Shown here: piece after piece, positions 57,754 through 64,000 of the stretch | Numbering within the stretch: the first letter of the stretch is position 1 | Layout: each line of letters begins with the position of its first letter | From: JBGLNJ01 sp041300525 | Lineage (GTDB): Bacteria; Chloroflexota; Anaerolineae; Fen-1058 | Direction of reading: 5' to 3' | Length of the DNA: 64,000 bases | Assembly: GCA_041300525.1 (NCBI GenBank) | Contig: JBGLNJ010000001.1 | Location: 3,596,001-3,660,000 of the forward strand | Position numbers and translations under genes: made by a program | Notes under the pieces: generated by a model | What the model was told of the DNA's origin: nothing | Databases searched by the model: none | Seen by the model: only the letters and a program-made list of their open reading frames with translations

Positions 57754-58710
57754 GTGTATGAGTTGACCCAGTTAAAGCCGCAAAAAGCTGATTTCACGGG
57801 GAATGGAGAAAAAATCTGGTTTCGTCCCAGAGGAGTTTCGCACGACCGTTTGTTTGCGTGGCTCTTTCCCACCCCCGCCATCGTGATTCTCCTAGTCATG
57901 ATGGCTTTTCCAATAGCGTATACTCTTTTCCTAAGTTTTACCAAATGGTCGCCCACCTCTCTGGGCACACCCGAGTTCATTGGGCTTCAGAACTACTACA
58001 AGCTGATCACGCAAGACGAGCGCTTCCGCAACGCTGTTTGGCGGACGATCTGGTTCACGACGGTAGGTGTTAGCGTCCAATGCGTGCTAGGCGTGGGCCT
58101 GGCGTTGATTTTCAACCGCGAGTTTGCAGGGCGCAGCTTCTTCCGAACGATTTTCTTGATGTCTATGGTCGCTACGCCTGTGTCCATTGCGCTGGTCTGG
58201 ATGATGATCCTGGACATCAACTCGGGCGTCCTGAATTATCTTTTGAACCTGGTGGCCGGCGTGCGCGTGGGTTGGCTGAATGATCGAAGCGTTGTGCTGT
58301 GGTCACTTATCCTGGTGGACACTTGGCAGTGGACGCCGTTTATCATGCTGATTGTGCTGGCGGGCCTCTCGGCGCTGCCGATCGAGCCTTACGAGTCTGC
58401 CGTCATTGACGGTGCGTCGTCGGCGCAACTGCTGTGGTACCTGACCCTGCCCATGTTGCGACCCATTATCATGGTCGCGCTGATGTTCCGCAGCATTGAC
58501 GCGCTCAAGACATTCGACATCATCTATGTCATCACGTCCGGCGGGCCTGCCTTTGCATCCGAAACACTCAACTTGTACGCCTTTTCCCAGGGTCTCTTTT
58601 ACTTTAACATGGGCTATGCATCGGCCATTCTCGCGCTTTATTTTATCCTGGTGATGGGAATCAGCTTGCTCTTTATCCGTCTGAGACGTGCAGCCTCGGA
58701 GGCTATGTAA
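57754..58710 (+). CDS. Sugar ABC transporter permease (MalF/UgpA type)
   Basis: About 318 residues, six membrane helices: LFAWLFPTPAIVILLVMMAF, WFTTVGVSVQCVLGVGLALI, FFRTIFLMSMVATPVSIALV, LWSLILVDTWQWTPFIMLIV, then the EAA motif YESAVIDGASSAQLLWYLTLPMLRP that docks the ATPase, and MGYASAILALYFILVMGISL. Start is taken as the GTG at 57754 (AGGAG 10 bases upstream); an ATG at 57724 is in frame but has no ribosome site. The second permease overlaps its stop by one base. The ATPase subunit is not in the window and may be shared (MsmK-like). Confidence 0.9.
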   Translation: MYELTQLKPQKADFTGNGEKIWFRPRGVSHDRLFAWLFPTPAIVILLVMMAFPIAYTLFLSFTKWSPTSLGTPEFIGLQNYYKLITQDERFRNAVWRTIWFTTVGVSVQCVLGVGLALIFNREFAGRSFFRTIFLMSMVATPVSIALVWMMILDINSGVLNYLLNLVAGVRVGWLNDRSVVLWSLILVDTWQWTPFIMLIVLAGLSALPIEPYESAVIDGASSAQLLWYLTLPMLRPIIMVALMFRSIDALKTFDIIYVITSGGPAFASETLNLYAFSQGLFYFNMGYASAILALYFILVMGISLLFIRLRRAASEAM

Positions 58711-59576
58711 TGAGCGCCACAGTCGCTACACCTGTCCGCCATCGCCCCTGGCAAAGGCATCCGGCCGTCCGGGTGATTCGGACGATTGCCTTTTACGCAC
58801 TTTTGTTGATTCTGTTTCTGCCTTTCTTTTTTGTGTTTGCCTGGATGATTGAGGGCGCCTTCAAGACTCAACTCCAGAACACAGCGATCCCACCCTTGTT
58901 CGTCTTCAAACCCACACTGGAAAACTTTGAGACGGTCTTTCGCCGCAACCCGATGGGACAATTCCTTCTCAACAGCGTCATCGTCGCAACCTATGCGACC
59001 GGCCTGGCGCTGATTTTCGGTCTGCCGGCGGCCTATGGCATTGCCCGCTACAAGCAACAGCGACTGGCGGCGGCGATTCTAGTCGCGCGCATCATGCCGA
59101 GCATCAGCTTCCTGGTACCCTGGTTCATTATGTTCTCCAAGCTCAAGCTCGTCGGCTCATATTACGCGCTGATCCTCGCCCACTTGCTCGTCACGCTCCC
59201 CATAACGATTTGGCTGATGATTGGCTTTTTTGAGGACATCCCCAAGGAACTAGACGAGGCCGCTTTTATGGATGGCTGCAATCCGTTCCAGGCGTTTTGG
59301 CGGGTCTCACTTCCGATCACCGCGCCCGGCATCGCCGCGAGCGCCATCTTGAGTTTCATCTTTTCTTGGAACAACTTTTTGTTCTCGCTGGTGCTGGCCA
59401 ACCAGCAAACGCGCCCTTTGCCGGTGGCGGTCTTTTCTTTCATCTCGTACACCCAAATTGACTGGGGCGGCCTGAATGCCGCTGCCACCATCGTGACGTT
59501 GCCGGTTCTAATTATGGTCTTGTTCGTCCAGAAACAGATGGTGCGCGGTTTGACCTTAGGCTCGGTGAAGGGCTAA
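58710..59576 (+). CDS. Carbohydrate ABC transporter permease (MalG/UgpE type)
   Basis: A 288-residue permease with six helices, starting at an ATG that overlaps the previous stop (TAATG). Visible are TIAFYALLLILFLPFFFVFA, FLLNSVIVATYATGLALIFG, ILVARIMPSISFLVPWFIMF, LAHLLVTLPITIWLMIGFFE, and the EAA motif KELDEAAFMDGCNPFQAFWRVSLPITAPG. TFENFETVFRR-like and NQQTRPLPVAV segments are typical of glycerol-3-phosphate/mannitol/trehalose-type systems. It forms a heterodimer with the preceding permease. Confidence 0.92.
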   Translation: MSATVATPVRHRPWQRHPAVRVIRTIAFYALLLILFLPFFFVFAWMIEGAFKTQLQNTAIPPLFVFKPTLENFETVFRRNPMGQFLLNSVIVATYATGLALIFGLPAAYGIARYKQQRLAAAILVARIMPSISFLVPWFIMFSKLKLVGSYYALILAHLLVTLPITIWLMIGFFEDIPKELDEAAFMDGCNPFQAFWRVSLPITAPGIAASAILSFIFSWNNFLFSLVLANQQTRPLPVAVFSFISYTQIDWGGLNAAATIVTLPVLIMVLFVQKQMVRGLTLGSVKG

Positions 59577-59679
59577 ATCGCAGGAGGTGTTCATGAATTG
59601 ATTGGGCAGCACTTGACTCACGCGCTGTAAGGAAATCCTAACACGGGGATAATGAACTAATCCAAAGGAGAGATTGAAG

Positions 59680-61068
59680 ATGAGAAAGCGCATTTTGCTT
59701 CTGGTCAGCTTGATATTAGCCAGCAGTCTGGTACTAGCGGCCTGTGCGCCCGCCGCTCAACCCACGCCGGTACCCACCCAAGCATCCACAGCAGCCCCTC
59801 AAGCACCCACGGCCGCATCCAAGGTCGAAGAGTTTAACTGGAAGATGCGCCAGGGCGAAAAACTGCGCGTCGCCATGGTGACCCAGCCGTGGACCCAGTT
59901 CATTGAAAAAGAGGTTCCAAAATTCAAGGAACTCACCGGGATTGACATTACATACGAAATATTGCCCGAAGACCAGTTCCGCCAAAAGACCACGGTCGAG
60001 TTCGCCGCCGGCACCAGCGACGTAGATGTGTTCCTGTCCATGGTCGCTCAGGAAGGCATCAAGTACGAAAGCGCCGGATGGTACATGGACATTGAGAAGC
60101 TGGTGAACGACGCCAAGATTACCGACCCCAAGTTCGATTATAAGGACTTTACGCCAAGCGGCCTCGGCATTGCCAGATTGCCCAATGGCAAGGTGATCGG
60201 TCTGCCGGTCTATAACGAGTTCGGTTCGCTAATGTACAACAAAGAATTGTTTGACAAGGCCGGCATCAAGTATCCGCCCAAGACAGTTGAAGATGTGGAA
60301 AAGGCGGCCGCCGCCATCAGCAAACCGAGCGAGGGTATCTATGGCTTTGTCGGACGCGGCAAGGGTGCTAATGCCACATCCCAGTTCTCTTCGCTCATGT
60401 ATGGTTTCGGCAGCAGTTGGGCCACCAAGGACGGCAAGGCCAACGTCACAGATCAAAAGTTCATGGATGCGATCAAGTGGTATGGCAATCTTCTCAACAA
60501 GTACGGCCCGCCCGGAACCACCTCGTATAGCTGGCAGCAGGGTCAGGATGTGTTCATTCAGGGCAAGGCTGGCATGTGGATGGATGCAAGCGTATTCTTT
60601 GCCAACGTGGTGGACCCCAAGCAGTCCAAAGTGGCGGACAAGGTCGGCATCACGATGGCACCCGCCGGACCTGGCGGACAGGTTCCTTACGTCGGCGGAT
60701 GGCATCTATCCATCTATAACAACACCAAGCACAAGGAAGCGGCTTGGCTGTTTGTCCAGTGGGCACTGGGCAAGGAGATGGTGCTCAAAGCGCAGCTCAA
60801 CAACATTACCACGAGCCGCGTGTCTGCCTGGGAGTCCCCGGAATATAAGCAGTCCAACAAGTATCCCGAATTTGCTGCCACCTTCCTTGAGGCGATGAAG
60901 GTCGGCAACGCCCAATGGAACCCGCCGGTTCTGGGCGTCAGCGAAGCGCGCGACGCGGTCGGCGCGGTGATCGTCAAGGCCATCGAAGGCAGCGATTACG
61001 TCGCCGAGGCGACCAAGGCGAATCAGAAAATGCAAGAACTGTTGGATGCTACGCCCAAGCTCAAGTAA
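59680..61068 (+). CDS. Sugar ABC transporter solute-binding lipoprotein
   Basis: A 462-residue lipoprotein of the SBP_bac_1 type. Signal LLLVSLILASSLVLAACAPA with lipobox LAAC, a Pro/Thr/Ala spacer, then the binding domain: PWTQFIEKEVPKFKELTGID, YEILPEDQFRQKTTVEFAAG, LPVYNEFGSLMYNKELFDKA, FIQGKAGMWMDASVFFANVV and VPYVGGWHLSIYNNTKHKEA. Order in the cluster is permease - permease - binding protein, the reverse of the common arrangement. Start ATG at 59680 with GGAGAG upstream; a TTG six bases earlier is in frame. Sugar specificity cannot be read from the sequence. Confidence 0.93.
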   Translation: MRKRILLLVSLILASSLVLAACAPAAQPTPVPTQASTAAPQAPTAASKVEEFNWKMRQGEKLRVAMVTQPWTQFIEKEVPKFKELTGIDITYEILPEDQFRQKTTVEFAAGTSDVDVFLSMVAQEGIKYESAGWYMDIEKLVNDAKITDPKFDYKDFTPSGLGIARLPNGKVIGLPVYNEFGSLMYNKELFDKAGIKYPPKTVEDVEKAAAAISKPSEGIYGFVGRGKGANATSQFSSLMYGFGSSWATKDGKANVTDQKFMDAIKWYGNLLNKYGPPGTTSYSWQQGQDVFIQGKAGMWMDASVFFANVVDPKQSKVADKVGITMAPAGPGGQVPYVGGWHLSIYNNTKHKEAAWLFVQWALGKEMVLKAQLNNITTSRVSAWESPEYKQSNKYPEFAATFLEAMKVGNAQWNPPVLGVSEARDAVGAVIVKAIEGSDYVAEATKANQKMQELLDATPKLK

Positions 61069-61083
61069 CTCGCCACCTACTTT

Positions 61084-61116
61084 ACCCTTGCGAAGGCTCA
61101 CGACCTTCGCAAGGGT
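61084..61116. repeat. Dispersed palindromic repeat family A (hairpin)
   Basis: ACCCTTGCGAAGG-CTCACGA-CCTTCGCAAGGGT: perfect 13-bp stem, the best example in the window, 15 bases after the solute-binding protein stop. Confidence 0.8.
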
Positions 61117-61257
61117 GAGGCCGTCGTTGGCCTTTCTCCCGTCGCGATTGTCCAGCAGGGCGATACGACCTATACCATCACCATCGAACTGGAAGAGACC
61201 CAGCTTCCATTGCGGTGGGGGATGACGGCCAAGGTCAAGATTCTCGTTCAAGATTGA
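61117..61257 (+). pseudogene. C-terminal end of a HlyD/RND periplasmic adaptor
   Basis: The frame EAVVGLSPVAIVQQGDTTYT, ITIELEETQLPLRWGMTAKV, KILVQD and stop matches the last beta-barrel strands of HlyD-type efflux adaptors (TYxVxIxLxxxxxxLRWGMTAxVxI). No upstream part is present: it begins immediately after the repeat hairpin. Confidence 0.6.
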
Positions 61258-61263
61258 CCCATG

Positions 61264-61325
61264 ATGAACCCCCTCCCTTTCCCAAAATTGGGAGAGGGGA
61301 GGGGGCAAGGGGGAGAGGAGAGGGA
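61264..61325. repeat. GC-rich hairpin repeat
   Basis: CCCCCTCCCTTTCCCAA-AATTGGGAGAGGGGAGGGGG forms a long stem at 61266-61303, followed by AAGGGGGAGAGGAGAGGG. It is the same class of purine/pyrimidine hairpin as at 47893 and 48510. Confidence 0.6.
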
Positions 61326-61326
61326 A

Positions 61327-61848
61327 CTAGCTTGACGCGCTGGCGTAACGTCGAAGGCCAAGTCGAAACAGCACCGACGCGCCGATGAGGAGCGCCGCCG
61401 CCAGCCCCGCGCTGCCCGCCAGCGCCTCGACGGACACAGCGCCGGTCAAGGCCTGAGCGGGCACCGTGGTGATGACGCCAACCGGCACGACCCACGTCAA
61501 CACCAACCGCAGCCAGCCAGGATACAGCCCCAGCGGGTAGCGTGCCATCTGAAAGATGCCATCGAATACCCAGGTGAAAAGGACGCCCGGACTCCAAAAG
61601 ACGAGGCCCGCAAAGGCCAGCAGGATAGCGTACAGAATGGTAACGCCAGATCCCAATGCGACCAGGAACGCCACCATGCGCATTGCTGTCAAGGCCTGAC
61701 TCAGTTGAGTCACGGCGGCCACCAGCACGCCCAGCCCCAGGATGAGATCGAACAGCGCGAACGGATGCCACTTGCGAAAGCTCGCCAGGAATTGTGTGTC
61801 CACCGGGCGCAGCAGAGTGAAATCAAACTGCCCTGTCCATACCTCGCC
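61327..61848 (-). pseudogene. ABC-2 type transporter permease, C-terminal part
   Basis: Minus-strand frame: VWTGQFDFTLLRPVDTQFLA, FALFDLILGLGVLVAAVTQL, MVAFLVALGSGVTILYAILL, FWSPGVLFTWVFDGIFQMAR, YPGWLRLVLTWVVPVGVITT. The GxxDFxLLRPVDxQF motif marks the DUF990-type ABC-2 permeases (about 260 residues). Roughly the first 85 residues are missing; at about 61848 the sequence becomes a FAH-family fragment in another frame. Confidence 0.7.
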
Positions 61849-61851
61849 ATC

Positions 61852-61960
61852 CATCCCGGACCTTGCCGTTGAGGTAAGTGCGGACGGTCGAGTTGCGGAC
61901 GTCGACTCCTCGGACAATGCCGGGGCCGACCGGACAGAAGCCGTCCATACCTTTCACGCG
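61852..61960 (-). pseudogene. Fumarylacetoacetate hydrolase (FAH) family fragment
   Basis: In one minus frame the 109 bases encode RVKGMDGFCPVGPGIVRGVD and NSTVRTYLNGKVR, matching the FAH signature (KGFDTFCPLGPWIV...LxVRTxLNGE). Nothing else of the gene remains. From 61961 to 62187 I see no gene. Confidence 0.5.
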
Positions 61961-62187
61961 GGTCAACCCGACCTAAAAGCGCGACTGGGTCGCGCCTTGT
62001 TTTTCTGGGCCGGCGACGTTGTCTCCCTGTCCGATAAAGCAGAGTCGCCGTCCCTTTCTCAGGGGCGAGTCCCAAATCCTCTGTTTCCCCTGTATCAACG
62101 TCTATTGTGGCACGTTTGGCTTAAGGTAGGATTAAACACACTTGAAGGTTGTGTGAGTCAGGTGAACTTGTTGCGTGGTCTGGGGCG

Positions 62188-63480
62188 CTATGCTTTACGC
62201 CACGTCTGCTGCACTTGACGTCCAGTGCCGCGTTTGGACAGCACTTGACCGTTGGCAAAGGCCAGTCGCCCGCGCGCGTACACCTGCTCGACTTTGCCCC
62301 GCACTCGCCAGCCCTCGAAAGGTGTCCAGCCACACCGGGTCAGCAAGTTGGACGCGGAGAGGGTCCATTGGGTTTCCAGGTTCACCAGCACCAAGTCCGC
62401 ATCGTAGCCGGGCGCGATAGCGCCTTTCCGATCCAGGCAAAACAACCGTGCTGGGCCGGTCGCTGTGAGCCGCACCAATTCCGCCAGGCTGAGTTGCTTT
62501 TGCTGGACGGCGGTCAAGAGCAGTGGCAGCATCGTCTCCAGGCCCGGCACGCCCGAAGGCGGCGCAGGGCTGTTCTTTTCTTCAAGCGTGTGCGGCGCGT
62601 GATCTGTGGCGATCGCGTCCACGAACTGGAGGTTGTCCCACAGCGCGTCCACATCCACTTGGCTGCGCAGAGGCGGGTTCATCTGGCCCAACGCGCCCAG
62701 GTGGCTTTCGATCCCGGAGGAGAGGAACAAGTGATGCGGTGTCACTTCACAGGTCACCTTGACGTTGCGTTGCTTGGCTTCTTTCACCATCTTAATTTCT
62801 TGCGCCGTGGACAGATGACAAATGTGAATGGAACGCCCGAGTGACTCTGCCATCAAGATGGCTCGACTGGTTTCCAAGTCGGCGCACAACGGCGGGCGAC
62901 GTTGTTGGTGCTGGGCGAAATACCACACAGCCTCTTCATTTTCAGCATGGACGGCGACGACGCGGTTTTTCGGATAGGCGGCCAGATGGGCGTACTGATC
63001 CTCAAAACGGTCCACCAGCAAGCTACCCGTGCTCGCCCCCATGTACATCTTGAGTCCGGCGGCGCCTTGGACGTGCTGCGCCGTCGTGTGATTATCGGGG
63101 GTCGCGCCCAGGAACACCCCAAAGTCGCACAGCGCCTTTTTTGCCGCTAGATCAAGAGCAGCTTTGAGTGATGCTTCGTCGGTGATGGGCGGTTGGGTAT
63201 TCGGCATCGCCAGCACGGTCGTCACGCCGCCGGCCAACGCAGCCCGTGTGCCGGTGTTAAAGTCCTCCTTGTGTTCGCCGCCCGGCTCACGCAGGTGAGC
63301 ATGAATATCAATCAGGCCGGGCAGAGCCAACCATCCCTTGGCCTCGACGACCTCGGCGACGATCGGTCGCCTCAGGTTGCGGCCGATAGCGGCAAAAGTT
63401 TCATCCGCGATCAGGATGTCTGTTTCCTCCAGCCCGAGCGGGCTGACGACTTTCACGTTTCGAATCAGTGTAAGGTTCAT
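62188..63480 (-). CDS. pyrC: Dihydroorotase, class I (PyrC)
   Basis: A 430-residue amidohydrolase. The first metal pair is in LPGLIDIHAHLREPGGEHKE (HxH), the carboxylated-lysine position falls in GLKMYMGAST, further ligands are in VVAVHAENEE and SIHICHLSTAQE, and the catalytic Asp is in AIATDHAPHTLEEK. It closes the ring of carbamoyl aspartate in pyrimidine synthesis. Start ATG at 63478-63480 overlaps the stop of the upstream cyclo-ligase (ATGA). The N terminus MNLTLIRNVKVVSPLG and the length are normal for the class I type. Confidence 0.94.
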   Translation of the reverse strand: MNLTLIRNVKVVSPLGLEETDILIADETFAAIGRNLRRPIVAEVVEAKGWLALPGLIDIHAHLREPGGEHKEDFNTGTRAALAGGVTTVLAMPNTQPPITDEASLKAALDLAAKKALCDFGVFLGATPDNHTTAQHVQGAAGLKMYMGASTGSLLVDRFEDQYAHLAAYPKNRVVAVHAENEEAVWYFAQHQQRRPPLCADLETSRAILMAESLGRSIHICHLSTAQEIKMVKEAKQRNVKVTCEVTPHHLFLSSGIESHLGALGQMNPPLRSQVDVDALWDNLQFVDAIATDHAPHTLEEKNSPAPPSGVPGLETMLPLLLTAVQQKQLSLAELVRLTATGPARLFCLDRKGAIAPGYDADLVLVNLETQWTLSASNLLTRCGWTPFEGWRVRGKVEQVYARGRLAFANGQVLSKRGTGRQVQQTWRKA

Positions 63481-64000
63481 GCTCGTCTCGTCTCCACCCA
63501 GCCTGTCTCACAGGCCAAGAAATCCACGGACTGGTCGAATGGCTCGCGCGGCGCCTGCTCCACGACCCATGCGGCATAGATGATGCCGACTTTGGTGGCC
63601 GTGACTTGCGGCAGGAACCGATCGTAAAATCCGCCGCCGAATCCCAACCGATAGCCACGCGGATCGAACGCCACGCCCGGCACGAGTATCATATCCAGCT
63701 CGTGCGGCTCCACCACTGGCAAACTTGCGTCAGGCTCAAGCATCCCGAAAGGGTGCCGCGCCAGACGGGTGGGATCGTAGAGGTGAAAGACCAGGCGCGG
63801 CTCTGGCTTCACCAGAGTGCGCGGGATGGCCCAGCGTTTGTCGTGGGACTGTTTCATCAGCAGCGCGAGGTTGATTTCGTTGCCGAAGGCCATGTAGGCT
63901 GCCACTGTTTGCGCATGCTGGAATAGCGGCCAGGCAGCCAGGCACTCGCAAATGCGCGCGCTGGCTGCAGCGACCGCCTCGGCGGTCAGCGCATCGCGCC
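63477..64000 (-). CDS. 5-formyltetrahydrofolate cyclo-ligase, partial
   Basis: The gene runs off the right edge; about 173 C-terminal residues are visible, from ALTAEAVAAASARICECLAA on. Diagnostic are VAAYMAFGNEINLALLM, ELDMILVPGVAFDPRGYRLG, and FGGGFYDRFLPQV (the GxGGGxYDRxL ATP motif). The enzyme converts 5-formyl-THF to 5,10-methenyl-THF using ATP. Its TGA overlaps the pyrC start by ATGA, so the two genes are translated together, linking one-carbon and pyrimidine metabolism only by operon position. Confidence 0.88.
   Translation of the reverse strand, partial: RDALTAEAVAAASARICECLAAWPLFQHAQTVAAYMAFGNEINLALLMKQSHDKRWAIPRTLVKPEPRLVFHLYDPTRLARHPFGMLEPDASLPVVEPHELDMILVPGVAFDPRGYRLGFGGGFYDRFLPQVTATKVGIIYAAWVVEQAPREPFDQSVDFLACETGWVETRRA

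Overview
The window looks like a chromosomal segment of a Chloroflexota bacterium (Anaerolineae-like). This is an inference from content: paired single-domain-size TrkA proteins, GT39-type membrane glycosyltransferases, a secreted protein ending in a LPLVLR tail, GGDEF/HD-GYP and PAS sensors, a CpaE-like receiver-MinD fusion, and lipoproteins starting in the ACAPAxxPTP style. No rRNA, tRNA or CRISPR array was found by eye.

Layout. 1-3.2 kb: Rieske oxygenase overlapping a PPOX-class protein, then a DHH-CBS half of a CCA-adding enzyme. 3.2-7.3 kb: a CDP-3,6-dideoxyhexose sugar cluster (rfbH, FAD reductase, rfbG-like dehydratase, broken rfbF, truncated SDR). 6.9-11.6 kb: FAD/Fe-S oxidoreductase, class V aminotransferase, M42 peptidase. 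12-16.4 kb: PAS histidine kinase and GGDEF/HD-GYP protein. 16.9-21 kb: RNase II-like protein, PadR regulator with clear promoter and operators, methyltransferase. 21.2-25.2 kb: a decayed type I restriction system (hsdM with an in-frame amber codon, intact hsdS, truncated hsdR). 26.6-30.3 kb: uvrC and a cluster of small membrane proteins. 30.3-34.9 kb: P-type ATPase fragment, CNNM/CorC protein, two TrkA proteins, truncated pxpA. 35-40 kb: GT39 glycosyltransferase, ECF sigma/anti-sigma pair, pieces of GT39, M28-like and PstS genes. 40.7-47.9 kb: truncated ppx ending in a 126-bp inverted-repeat element, beta-helix protein, a short segment that looks foreign (sugar kinase plus start of a DUF1080 gene), phoU and a VWA solute-binding lipoprotein. 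48.5-49.2 kb: a DUF559 nuclease gene between two ~160-bp direct repeats. 49.2-57.4 kb: GT4, a two-component pair, DinB, coaD, CpaE-like protein, rpmF. 57.7-61.1 kb: sugar ABC transporter. 62.2-64 kb: pyrC and a 5-formyl-THF cyclo-ligase.

The most striking property is mosaicism: at about 18 places one gene stops abruptly and a fragment of an unrelated gene begins, often on the other strand, without an IS element. Either this genome carries many deletions/rearrangements or, quite possibly, the contig contains assembly joins. Every claim about decay must be read with that in mind. Several dispersed palindromic repeat families (an ACCCTTGCGAAGG family, an AGACCTGACAGGT family, GC-rich long hairpins, and short inverted-repeat elements) sit between genes. 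The best candidate for an undescribed unit is the repeat-flanked DUF559 nuclease cassette at 48.5-49.2 kb.
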